Shown: positions 54,843 to 63,830 of the stretch, in pieces
How positions within the stretch are numbered: the first letter of the stretch is position 1
Layout of the letters: the number at the start of each line of letters is the position of its first letter
Assembly: GCA_029213195.1 (NCBI GenBank)
Contig: JARGNI010000008.1
Coordinates: forward strand, 27,425-91,424
Length of the DNA: 64,000 nucleotides
Source of the DNA: Verrucomicrobiales bacterium
GTDB taxonomy: Bacteria > Verrucomicrobiota > Verrucomicrobiia > Verrucomicrobiales > DEV007
Reading direction: 5' to 3'
The notes under the pieces: generated by a model
Told to the model about the DNA's origin: nothing
Databases searched by the model: none
Seen by the model: only the letters and a program-made list of their open reading frames with translations
Translations under genes and position numbers: made by a program

Positions 54843-55226
54843 TTAGGTCAGGACGAACTTTCGGATTTCGAGTTTCGGGGCACCCAAATTGATTAAGAGA
54901 CCGTGTTCCGTATTCGTCGCTCGGAGGTATCCGAGAAGTTGAGCCACATGAGCCTCCGCCAACGCTTTGACCGCCTTCAATTCGATAATCAATTGGTTTT
55001 CAACAAAGAGGTCGGCAAAGAAATTTCCGAGAACGGTTCCGTCTTCGTCTTCTACGTTCAGGGGTAGTTGCTGCTCCACTTTCAGATCGAGCTTTTCGAG
55101 GCGGTGTTTCAATCCGTTTTCGTAAACGTTTTCGAGATGTCCGTGCCTCAAATAACGATGCAACGAAAAGCTGGCCTCGCGGATGAGGTCGCAGAGTTCG
55201 AAAATCGTCTGGTAGGGTTTCTCCAT
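54843..55226 (-). CDS. GxxExxY-family protein inserted in the nuo operon
   Basis: A 127-aa protein. GHLENVYENGL is the GxxExxY signature, and the later FFADLFVENQLIIELKAVKAL has an Asp, Glu, Glu-x-Lys series that looks like a PD-(D/E)xK nuclease core. These proteins are common in PVC and other bacteria, often inserted between unrelated genes, and their role is not known. It sits on the nuo strand, 34 bp after nuoD and 40 bp before nuoE, so it should be transcribed with complex I. The codon use looks a little more AT-rich than its neighbours. Confidence 0.85.
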   Translation of the reverse strand: MEKPYQTIFELCDLIREASFSLHRYLRHGHLENVYENGLKHRLEKLDLKVEQQLPLNVEDEDGTVLGNFFADLFVENQLIIELKAVKALAEAHVAQLLGYLRATNTEHGLLINLGAPKLEIRKFVLT

Positions 55227-55260
55227 TTTGCGTTTCTTGTGCTTCTTTGCGGCAGTTTCC

Positions 55261-56526
55261 TCAGCGATCGCACTCGCCCATCACGAAGTCGAGACTCCCG
55301 AGGATGGCTACGGTGTCACTCATCATGCAGCCCTCCAGGAGTTGGGGCAGGATGCTGAGATTGACGAATGAGGGGGCGCGGATCTTGAGGCGATAAGGAA
55401 CGCCTCCGCCCTTCGAGTGAATGTAGAATCCAAGCTCGCCCTTCGGGTTTTCGGCTCCGAAATAAACTTCTCCTTCCGGTGCGTCGAGTCCCTCGGTGAC
55501 GAGAATGAAGTGGTGGATCAGCTCCTCCATGCTTATGAGCACCCGCTCTTTCTCAGGGAGCTTCTGCTTGCTGTCGGCCACATTGATCGGGCCATCGGGA
55601 AGATCCTTGATCGCCTGTTTGAGAATGCGGACACTCTGGCGCATCTCCTCCATGCGGACAAGGTAGCGGTCGTAGCAATCGCCGACCGTGCCAATGGGAA
55701 TGTCGAAATCAAAGCGCTCGTAGTCGAGATAAGGGTTCGCTTTTCGGAGATCGTGCTCGATTCCCGAACCACGGAGATTCGGGCCGCTGAGACCGTAGCT
55801 GATGGCGTCTTCCTTGCTGATCACACCGACGTCGCGGGTCCGATCGAGGAAAATCTTGTTCCGGGTCAGAAGAGTGTCGATCTCGTCGAGCGCAGGAAGG
55901 AATTCGTCGCAGAACTTGTCCAGCTGATCGATGAATCCCTCGGGGAGATCACGGATCTGTCCGCCAACTCTCGTGAAGCTGGTCGTAAAGCGGGCTCCGG
56001 TGAGAAGCTCGCAGAGATCGTAAATCGATTCTCGCTGTGTGAAGGTGTAAAGAAAGACGGTCATCGCGCCCACATCCATCGCGTAGGCGCCGACACCGAG
56101 CAGGTGGGCGGAAATTCGTGCCATCTCGCAGGAAATGGTCCGGATGGTCTGGCCGCGAGCAGGCAACTCCCATCCCATCAGTTTTTCGACGGCGAGAGCG
56201 TAGGCAACGTTATTCGCAAGCGGAGCGAGGTAATCCAGTCGATCCGTGTAGGGGACGAACTGGTTGTATTGCATGTTCTCTGCAATCTTTTCGTCTCCAC
56301 GGTGGAGATAGCCGACATCGGGATCTGCCTTGGTGATGACTTCACCATCCAGCTCGAGAATGATTCGAAGCACTCCGTGGGTCGCGGGGTGGGAAGGCCC
56401 CATGTTCAGCACGAGCTTCTCTCCGACAAGATCGTCGGTGGTCTGCTGGTAGCCCTGTAACTCCGCAGCCGATGCCGCCCGCGCTGCGGTATCCTGGATT
56501 TCGAGTTCTTTTGTCGTGTTCGCCAT
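55261..56526 (-). CDS. nuoD: NADH-quinone oxidoreductase subunit D
   Basis: A 421-aa 49-kDa-type subunit. ATG 56526 (MANTTKELEIQ) is preferred to the longer open frame. Markers are NMGPSHPATHGVLRIILELDGE (quinone-site His), DVGYLHRGDEKIAENMQYNQFVPYTDRLDYLAPL, and the C-terminal APSFVNLSILPQLLEGCMMSDTVAILGSLDFVMGECDR. It forms the quinone-reduction chamber with NuoB. It is the first gene of the operon. nuoA, nuoB and nuoC, which normally precede it, are absent. Confidence 0.97.
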   Translation of the reverse strand: MANTTKELEIQDTAARAASAAELQGYQQTTDDLVGEKLVLNMGPSHPATHGVLRIILELDGEVITKADPDVGYLHRGDEKIAENMQYNQFVPYTDRLDYLAPLANNVAYALAVEKLMGWELPARGQTIRTISCEMARISAHLLGVGAYAMDVGAMTVFLYTFTQRESIYDLCELLTGARFTTSFTRVGGQIRDLPEGFIDQLDKFCDEFLPALDEIDTLLTRNKIFLDRTRDVGVISKEDAISYGLSGPNLRGSGIEHDLRKANPYLDYERFDFDIPIGTVGDCYDRYLVRMEEMRQSVRILKQAIKDLPDGPINVADSKQKLPEKERVLISMEELIHHFILVTEGLDAPEGEVYFGAENPKGELGFYIHSKGGGVPYRLKIRAPSFVNLSILPQLLEGCMMSDTVAILGSLDFVMGECDR

Positions 56527-56584
56527 GGCAGTTCTGTGTCGGGAGGGCGGTTCAGGCTCTTCGAGTCGACACCCAGGATTTTCG

Positions 56585-56613
56585 AGTATCGGTGCGCCGT
56601 TTTGCAGTTTCAA
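56585..56613 (-). promoter_or_regulatory. Predicted nuo operon promoter
   Basis: On the minus strand TTGAAA (56613-56608) and GATACT (56590-56585) are 17 bases apart. The predicted start is near 56578, about 52 nt before the nuoD ATG. The -10 box matches at four of six bases. It adjoins the palindrome at 56616-56643. Confidence 0.5.
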
Positions 56614-56615
56614 GG

Positions 56616-56643
56616 GGACTTTGTGAAAAATTTCACAAAGTCC
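56616..56643. promoter_or_regulatory. CRP-family binding site between nuoD and a DUF1232 gene
   Basis: A perfect inverted repeat with 13-bp arms and an AA centre contains TGTGA-N6-TCACA, the full CRP consensus core. Its centre is about 51.5 bp upstream of the predicted nuo start. It is also about 41-44 bp upstream of a start for the divergent gene if TTATAA/TATAAA near 56660-56666 is its -10, close to a class II position. Confidence 0.65.
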
Positions 56644-56719
56644 TTCAGCCATTTATACGTTATAAAAGCAGGAGCGGATTGTAGTCGTCCGTTTCACGAA
56701 ATTCCTGAATTATTTACCC

Positions 56720-57016
56720 ATGGAAAAAGAAGAAACCTTTCAAGGCGAGGTGAAGGAGAAACGAAATATCTTTTCTTCCATCATCGTTGCCGGCCTCGGC
56801 GCTTTCAGTGCCTTTTACCTGTTCAACCCCGGGGCGGGGGTGATCGAACTCATCCCGGACAATATCCCGTTCATCGGAAACCTCGATGAGGCGGCCGCGG
56901 CGGGTCTGCTCATCAGCTGTCTCGCCTATTTTGGCGTCGACCTCGGTGGAATGTTCGGCCGGAAAGACAAGAAAGAAGACGATGGGATTATCGACGTGGA
57001 AGTCGAGGATCGATAA
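56720..57016 (+). CDS. DUF1232/YkvA-like small membrane protein
   Basis: A 98-aa protein. After a charged N-terminus, residues about 18-75 contain IIVAGLGAFSAFYLFNPGAGVIELIPDNIPFIGNLDEAAAAGLLISCLAYFGVDL, the P-D-x-I-P-x-x-G-x-x-D-D/E pattern of DUF1232 between two hydrophobic segments. The tail is acidic. The role of the family is unknown. It is divergent from nuoD across a 193-bp region holding a CRP-type site, so its expression may be linked to respiratory control. Confidence 0.75.
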   Translation: MEKEETFQGEVKEKRNIFSSIIVAGLGAFSAFYLFNPGAGVIELIPDNIPFIGNLDEAAAAGLLISCLAYFGVDLGGMFGRKDKKEDDGIIDVEVEDR

Positions 57017-57102
57017 TCCCGTTCCGCGAACTATGAATATCTGAGCCAATAGGGTGGGGTCGGTGACTCGACCCTGTCGAGCCTTCCGGTTGCGATTGCC
57101 AT

Positions 57103-57127
57103 GGAGGGACATCGTCCCCGATGTCCG
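57103..57127 (+). repeat. Single REP-like unit
   Basis: An exact copy of the 25-nt arm found twice at 1299-1381, again with the internal hairpin GGACATCG-TCCC-CGATGTCC. It lies between the convergent DUF1232 and lipoprotein genes. Confidence 0.75.
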
Positions 57128-57195
57128 CATGTCGCCCCCTTTTTCCTCCGCAGCCGACGATTTTCGTCGCGCCCCGCGCTTTTATCCGGGTCAGG

Positions 57196-57558
57196 TTACC
57201 ACCCCGAGTTCACCGCTTCGCCGCGCGCTTTGGCTTCTGCAGCCGCAACGATCCGAGGCATGTAGGGCAGGGGATTGGTATCGAATGCTTTGACACAGGG
57301 GGTGCAGCAGAATAGGACCTCCTGGCCCTGGTAGACCCGCCGATACTTGGGTTTTCCATTCAGCTCCTTTCGGATCACGGCGCAGGTGGTGAAGGGGTAG
57401 GGAGTGATCTCCTGTCCCGACCGATCCGCTTCCTTGGTTTCCTCGAAGGAGGAACCGCTTCCGCTCGGAGCAGCTGCATTTCCCCCTCCGGAGGGAGTGC
57501 ATGCCGGAAAAAAAGCGAGCAGGATCAGGGTGGCCAGGAGGAGGGGGAGCGATCTCAT
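57196..57558 (-). CDS. Lipoprotein with a Cys-rich metal-binding-like domain
   Basis: A 120-aa protein from ATG 57558. It has a lipoprotein signal (LLLATLILLAFFPAC), a Ser/Gly-rich linker, then PYPFTTCAVIRKELNGK and QEVLFCCTPCVKAFDTNPLPYM. The single Cys followed about 30 residues later by C-C-x-x-C is like YHS/TRASH-type small metal-binding domains. A copper or other heavy-metal role is possible but not shown. The frame is open far upstream, with no protein-like sequence before the signal. Confidence 0.7.
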   Translation of the reverse strand: MRSLPLLLATLILLAFFPACTPSGGGNAAAPSGSGSSFEETKEADRSGQEITPYPFTTCAVIRKELNGKPKYRRVYQGQEVLFCCTPCVKAFDTNPLPYMPRIVAAAEAKARGEAVNSGW

Positions 57559-57708
57559 CTTCACGAGGAACTTGCTTCTCCTGGGACTTCCTTTCAAGAG
57601 GTTTCCCAAACCGAACTGCGAACGAATTTTGTTTGCAGACCCGCTCGATTCCGCTTTTCTATTCAACAGCCCGGAGCTTGAACACGAATCCGGAGACCTC
57701 ATTATTTC

Positions 57709-58305
57709 ATGGCGACAGTAAAGGTGGCATGCCCCAAGTGCGGACAAAAGGTCTCGGGAGACGAGAACTTCTACGGTACCGTGGTCGAGTGCCCGATTTG
57801 CTCGGCCAGCATCCAGTTCCCGGGAGAGCGACGCATCTCTCCGGAAGGAGAGGGCGGGGAGACCTTCGACGAAGATCGGGATTTTGAGAAAGAGCCAATT
57901 CGTGCTTCCGAAACCCAGGGGCTGCAGTGGGAGGAGCCGCCTGCCCAGAGTATCCAGGAGCCTGTCGAGGCGGAGAAAACTTCCAGCGAAGAAGGCGACG
58001 AGGATGAGGACTACGAAGAAGTCGTGCCCTCTCCGCTCTTCGGTGCAATATCCATTGTTTCTTCGGTTCTCGGATTGGTGACCTGCGTGGGAGCCATCAT
58101 TTTTGCCCCGGTGGCGATTATCTTCGGGCACGCTGCCCTGGCCAAGGCGCGCCGGAGTCCGGTGCAACCCGCTCCCGGTCAGACCCTTGGGGCAATCGGG
58201 CTCATGATCGGATACATCTGCCTGGTTCTCGTCATCCTTTTCCTGGCAATCGCAGTGCTCTTTGGAGACCCGATCCGCGAGTTCTTTGCCAACCAATCCG
58301 AGTAG
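57709..58305 (+). CDS. Zinc-ribbon and DUF4190 membrane protein
   Basis: A 198-aa protein. It opens with a zinc ribbon (CPKCGQKVSGDENFYGTVVECPIC). A strongly acidic linker of about 75 residues follows, then two membrane helices (FGAISIVSSVLGLVTCVGAIIFAPVAIIFGHAALAKAR and TLGAIGLMIGYICLVLVILFLAIAVLF) in the DUF4190 arrangement. Proteins of this form are common in Planctomycetes and Verrucomicrobia, with no known function. It is divergent from the lipoprotein gene across 150 bp. Confidence 0.82.
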   Translation: MATVKVACPKCGQKVSGDENFYGTVVECPICSASIQFPGERRISPEGEGGETFDEDRDFEKEPIRASETQGLQWEEPPAQSIQEPVEAEKTSSEEGDEDEDYEEVVPSPLFGAISIVSSVLGLVTCVGAIIFAPVAIIFGHAALAKARRSPVQPAPGQTLGAIGLMIGYICLVLVILFLAIAVLFGDPIREFFANQSE

Positions 58306-58375
58306 CCCGCTACCGGGCCTCCAGTACTGCCGAGCCTCCCTTTCCTTCCGAGGTTGATGCTTGCATTTCAGCTGA

Positions 58376-59767
<1,392 letters not shown>

Positions 59768-59801
59768 CAAGCCCGCCCCGCTCCAGGGGCACCCAACCAT
59801 C

Positions 59802-60170
59802 ATGCGTGACCCGGAATTTCAAGACCGCCCCGAACTTCCTCTCCACATCAAGGGAGAGGAAGGGAAGCCGCGCTTATTATTCTGGCAACGCATGTCGCGG
59901 GGAATGGAGGTGGTCATCTATCTCCTCCTTCTTCTCGCGGTCCTCAAGATCTTTGGCCCAGAGTTGGATCGACAGGCCGAGTTGAAAGCCGAGGCCACCC
60001 GTCTTACCCAGATTCAGGCCGACAAGGAAGAACAGGTTGCTCGCCTTCGACAGGAGCACCGGCTCCTCAAAACCGACAAGGAATACCTGGAGTCGATCGC
60101 CCGAGACCGCCTCAATCTTCAGCGCGAAGGCGAATACGTGATTCGTCTCCAGCGGGAGGAAGAGGAGTAA
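59802..60170 (+). CDS. Septum-formation initiator (FtsB/DivIC family)
   Basis: A 122-aa protein from ATG 59802. After a short cytoplasmic part, one membrane helix (MEVVIYLLLLLAVLKIFGP) is followed by a coiled coil (ELKAEATRLTQIQADKEEQVARLRQEHRLL) and the family end LKTDKEYLESIARDRLNLQREGEYVIRL. That end is the conserved E-x-I-A-R-x-x-L-x-x-x-x-x-G-E motif. It bridges FtsL and FtsQ in the divisome. Position after eno is typical. Confidence 0.92.
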   Translation: MRDPEFQDRPELPLHIKGEEGKPRLLFWQRMSRGMEVVIYLLLLLAVLKIFGPELDRQAELKAEATRLTQIQADKEEQVARLRQEHRLLKTDKEYLESIARDRLNLQREGEYVIRLQREEEE

Positions 60171-60294
60171 TCGTCCTGCCTTTCTGCGCACTCGTTCACC
60201 GGACTGATCGGGTGAGTCGTAGTCTCTTGGAGAGGGACATGTTTTCTTCCTGCTTGTTGGGAGCAGGTTTCCAGAGTCCCTTGACTCGACTGTT

Positions 60295-60909
60295 TTGAAT
60301 CTACTCGCGCATCTTCATTTATCTCAGGGTTGCCCTCCGGATGTGCTGACGGCAAATGTTCTGGCCGACTACCTGGGGCGCTACGATCCTGTTCGGAAGA
60401 TGCCCGAGCCGATGGCGGAGCGCATGATGCCGGGAGTCCGGCTTCACAACGAGATTGATCAGTTTACCGATCAGCATCCGGTGGTTGCGGAGGCTCGAGG
60501 TCTCGTGTCTGAGGAGCGGAAGATACTCGGAGGCATCATTGTCGATATTGCTTTCGACTACTACCTGTCGAGACACTGGGAGGAATTTTCCGACGAATCC
60601 CTCGAGTCCACGATCTCCCGCGGCTACGCCACGATGGCTATGGTGGCTTCCACGGGCTTGAGCCGGAGAACCCTGAGTCTCGTTTCAAAGATGAGGATGA
60701 AAAATTGGCTGCGTGCCTACGGGACCCTGGAGGGGCAGGCGCTTACTTTTCGAAGGGTCAGCCGAATGACCCCCGCAGTGGCGAAACTGATTGGCGCGGA
60801 AGAAGACATCGTGAAAAAGGATCGCGAGTTCGACGCCTGCTTCCTGGCTTTCTATCCCGAATTGCAAAACCACGTTTCGGAATGGTTGGAGAAGGAGATT
60901 CCATCCTGA
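60295..60909 (+). CDS. ACP phosphodiesterase-like protein (AcpH/DUF479)
   Basis: A 204-aa protein starting at TTG (NLLAHLHLSQGCPP). Members of the family begin M-N-x-L-A-H-L-x-L-S, so the TTG is a well supported start. GVRLHNEIDQFTDQHPVV (metal-ligand His and Asp in an HD-like fold), GGIIVDIAFDYYLSRHW and WLRAYGTLEG are further conserved blocks. It may remove the phosphopantetheine arm from acyl carrier protein. It is separated from the DivIC-like gene by 124 bp. Confidence 0.87.
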   Translation: MNLLAHLHLSQGCPPDVLTANVLADYLGRYDPVRKMPEPMAERMMPGVRLHNEIDQFTDQHPVVAEARGLVSEERKILGGIIVDIAFDYYLSRHWEEFSDESLESTISRGYATMAMVASTGLSRRTLSLVSKMRMKNWLRAYGTLEGQALTFRRVSRMTPAVAKLIGAEEDIVKKDREFDACFLAFYPELQNHVSEWLEKEIPS

Positions 60910-61015
60910 AGGAACTCGCCCATTGCATTCCTCCCGTAAGCCGTGGCAGAAACGAATCGGGGTCTCAGAAGAGGCAGCCGTTTTGAAGGAAACCCCTGGT
61001 TCAATCCATTTCCTT

Positions 61016-61276
61016 TCAGGAATCCCGAGGCTCGAGTCTTCTCTTTCGAAGATAGTCGAATGCGTCGTTTCTCTCCTTCTCGAGATCGGCTTTGCTCTTC
61101 TTGATGGAAGAAGGCTCCCCCGGTTTCTTCAATCGGATGACGGTGCGCTTTTGATTCTTCTTTTTGTTTTTTCCTCGGTTCCTTCTGCGTCGTCTTGCCT
61201 CTCCGTCGGTGGGAGCGAGGAGAATCGCGCCCAAGGCAAGAAAGGGTGCGGTGCGAAGGAATTGGGAACGTTTCAT
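61016..61276 (-). CDS. Very basic exported small protein
   Basis: An 86-aa protein. The signal peptide RSQFLRTAPFLALGAILLAPTDGEA ends before an Arg/Lys block (RRRRRNRGKNKKKNQKR), followed by a helical Lys/Glu tail ending RKRRLEPRDS. No family was recognised. It could be a nucleic-acid- or envelope-binding peptide, but only its composition supports this. It faces the AcpH-like gene tail to tail and is divergent from the small membrane protein. Confidence 0.5.
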   Translation of the reverse strand: MKRSQFLRTAPFLALGAILLAPTDGEARRRRRNRGKNKKKNQKRTVIRLKKPGEPSSIKKSKADLEKERNDAFDYLRKRRLEPRDS

Positions 61277-61399
61277 GAGAGCAAGACGCGAAGCTTGCGA
61301 AATAGAGAGCTTCGAGTCAAGGCCGGGGAATCCCCTCGAATTTCCTTTTTCGCCTTTCCTGCTCTTTTATTTTCTTCCGAAAATCACTAGTCTCGACGG

Positions 61400-61713
61400 A
61401 TGAGAATTCCTTTTGTTGGCCCCATCGTCGTCGTAGGTCTCCTGCAGCTGCTGACCTGGGGAGGAGGATTTCTCATCATGGCGATGATGATCAAGGCGTA
61501 TGAACGAGCGGGGGGGACGCCTGGGGAGGTCGCGTTGGGACGGTTCTCGAGAATGGGTATTTCTTTGCCGGAATCTCGATGGCCTGGATTCTCTGGGCTT
61601 CTTGGGATCTCGAAGTCAACGAGGCGTCGAATCGATCCTTGAAATTTCATGTCTGGACCGGGGTGGGGATGCTCGTGGTTATTTACGGCTACCTGGATCA
61701 TCTTCTCGCGTAG
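61400..61713 (+). CDS. Small membrane protein, frameshifted at a 7-G tract
   Basis: The frame from ATG 61400 begins MRIPFVGPIVVVGLLQLLTWGGGFLIMAMMIKAYERAGG, then ends in low-quality sequence at 61642. One base out of frame, GYFFAGISMAWILWASWD continues to GVGMLVVIYGYLDHLLA, ending at 61713. Inserting one G into the run 61510-61516 joins the two into a 104-aa protein with three membrane segments. No family was recognised. It may be an assembly or homopolymer error, or a real mutation. It ends 43 bp before the ADP-ribosylglycohydrolase. Confidence 0.6.
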
Positions 61714-61756
61714 ATCTTCTTCTTTCTGATTGGGACGAGATTGCGAGGCCGGCGAG

Positions 61757-62653
61757 ATGCAGAGGAATAAGCTCACTTTCGCAAGAGAAACTCTGCAGGG
61801 GCTCTCTGTGGGCGATGCCATCGGCGAGGCCCTGAACTACCGCTATGAAGAAGTAAGAGAACGAGCGGACTTCTCTCTCTTCCGGGATGGGACGGTTCGC
61901 TATACGGATGACACCGAGATGGCCCTCGCCATCTTCAAAGTTCTCGAACTGACTCAATCGATCGACGAAGACTCCCTCGCGCTCGCCTTTGCCTCCCGCT
62001 TCCGCAGGGATCCCGATCGAGGATATGGGCGCATGGCTCGAAGGATCCTTCGAGAAATTTCCCAGGGAGAGCCTTGGGAGCCATTGTCGAGGAATGCCTT
62101 CGGCGGTGGGTCCTTCGGAAATGGAGCGGCGATGCGGGTCGCCCCCATCGGGAGCTACTTTGTTGAGGACCTCGAGAGGGTCGTCGAAATGGCGGAACGG
62201 TCGGCCCGAGTGACACATTATCATGCGGAGGGGATTGCCGGAGCGATTGCGGTGGCTGTCGCGGTAGCGGTTGCCACGGAGTTGCGGGACCAAACTCCTC
62301 GACTCGTTTCCACGAAGATCTGGGATGAGGTTTTGGTGAGAACTCCCTCCGGAGAAGTTCGAGACCGGATCGGTGTTGCTCGGGGGTTGGAGACTGCGGG
62401 AGCTGCAGATGCCGCGCGTCGGCTGGGGAACGGCTCCCAGATTTCGGCGCCTGATACCGTCCCATTCTGTCTCTGGAGTGCCTGCCGTTGCCTGGAGGAC
62501 TACCGGGAAGCGATCCTTTCCACGATCGAAGTGGGAGGCGACTGCGACACCAATGCGGCCATCGTTGGAGCCATCGTCGCTGCGTACCGGGGAGAGGAAG
62601 CGATCCCTGCCGATTGGCTTCGGGTTCGCGAGCCGCTCGATTTTCGTCTGTAG
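61757..62653 (+). CDS. ADP-ribosylglycohydrolase family protein
   Basis: A 298-aa all-helical protein from ATG 61757. Family metal and substrate motifs are present in order: GLSVGDAIGEALNYR, RYTDDTEMALAIFK (T-D-D-T), NGAAMRVAPIGSYF, and near the end GGDCDTNAAIVGAIVAAYRG (G-G-D-x-D-T-N). These bind the two divalent metal ions and ADP-ribose. It may reverse protein ADP-ribosylation (DraG/ARH1-like) or hydrolyse related N-glycosides. No nitrogenase or toxin gene is nearby to settle it. Confidence 0.9.
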   Translation: MQRNKLTFARETLQGLSVGDAIGEALNYRYEEVRERADFSLFRDGTVRYTDDTEMALAIFKVLELTQSIDEDSLALAFASRFRRDPDRGYGRMARRILREISQGEPWEPLSRNAFGGGSFGNGAAMRVAPIGSYFVEDLERVVEMAERSARVTHYHAEGIAGAIAVAVAVAVATELRDQTPRLVSTKIWDEVLVRTPSGEVRDRIGVARGLETAGAADAARRLGNGSQISAPDTVPFCLWSACRCLEDYREAILSTIEVGGDCDTNAAIVGAIVAAYRGEEAIPADWLRVREPLDFRL

Positions 62654-62771
62654 TCCTCGGAATCCGGCGATCGAGCCCTCAGCGATAGATCCGCCTTTTT
62701 CGATCAATTGTTCACCTCATGCGAAGAGGCGAGAAACCCCGGGTGGACTCGGAAGACAGGGTGGAAATCGA

Positions 62772-63830
62772 TCAGGCCGGATAGCTTCCCAGCACCTTCA
62801 CGAAAGAGCAGTGTTTTTCCAGTTGCTGAATGACCTGGGCAAAGTCTTCGTCCTCACAATGACCGGCCAGGTCGACGAAGAAATAGTATTCCCACGCTCT
62901 CCGTTTCGAGGGGCGGCTTTCGATCTTGGACATATTGATCGAGAACTTTTCGAAGGGTTCGAGTGCCTTGTGAAGGGAGCCCGGCTCGTCACGAACCGAG
63001 AACATGACCGAGGAACGGTCGTTCCCCGTGGGCGGACAGGTCTTGGGACTGATGACGAGAAACCGAGTCGTGTTGTGGGCAATGTCCTGGATCGATTGCT
63101 CGAGGATCTTGAGGCCATACATCTCGGCGAGGAGGGAGCCTCCGAGTACCGCGGAGTTGGGTTCGCTGGCTGCGACCTCGGCGGCAACGGCGGAACTCGA
63201 TTTTTCGACGGGTTGGATCTGGTGAAAATTAGCCCCGAGCCAGGCACGACACTGAGCAATGATCTGGGGATGACTGTAGATGTGCTCGATCTCGTCTCGC
63301 TCGCAGTTGGCCATGAGGTTGTTCTCGATCGGCATCATGACCTGCCCGTAGATTTTCAGGGGAGAATCCGCGAAAAGATCGAGAGTGTGGGTGACAGCGC
63401 CTTCCGTGGAATTCTCGATCGGAACGACCCCATAGTCGGCAATTCGTCTTTCGACCTGATCGAATACATCGGCGAAGCTGGGTTGGGGGAGGTACTTGAC
63501 GCTGTGACCAAATTTCCCAATCGCGGCCTGATGGGTCCAGGTGCCGGCAGGTCCGAGATAGGCGATCTTGAGATCTTCCTCAAGGGCGAGCGCCGCCGAC
63601 ATGACCTCGCGATAGATGGCCCGGATCGACTCTTCGGGCAGCCGCCCTCCTTCGCCTTTGGCAACGAGGCTACGGAGGAGTTTTTCTTCCCTTTCCGGAG
63701 CGTAAATCTCCAGCCCATTCTCCTTCTTGATCATTCCAATCTCGTGAACGATATCGGCGCGCTCGTTGAGGAGGCGGATGATATCGGTGTCGATCGCATC
63801 GATCTTCTGGCGGTGATCTTCGAGGCTCAT
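62772..63830 (-). CDS. pheA: Bifunctional chorismate mutase/prephenate dehydratase
   Basis: A 352-aa protein. Residues 1-85 are an AroQ chorismate mutase (DHRQKIDAIDTDIIRLLNERADIVHEIG). The next 180 form the dehydratase (AYLGPAGTWTHQAAIGKFG, VVPIENSTEGAVTHTLDLF, NTTRFLVIS with the catalytic Thr). The last part is an ACT regulatory domain (DEPGSLHKALEPF and the Phe-binding ESRPS). It makes phenylpyruvate and should be feedback inhibited by Phe. Its ATG overlaps the stop of the upstream acidic-tail gene by ATGA, so the two are coupled. Confidence 0.96.
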   Translation of the reverse strand: MSLEDHRQKIDAIDTDIIRLLNERADIVHEIGMIKKENGLEIYAPEREEKLLRSLVAKGEGGRLPEESIRAIYREVMSAALALEEDLKIAYLGPAGTWTHQAAIGKFGHSVKYLPQPSFADVFDQVERRIADYGVVPIENSTEGAVTHTLDLFADSPLKIYGQVMMPIENNLMANCERDEIEHIYSHPQIIAQCRAWLGANFHQIQPVEKSSSAVAAEVAASEPNSAVLGGSLLAEMYGLKILEQSIQDIAHNTTRFLVISPKTCPPTGNDRSSVMFSVRDEPGSLHKALEPFEKFSINMSKIESRPSKRRAWEYYFFVDLAGHCEDEDFAQVIQQLEKHCSFVKVLGSYPA

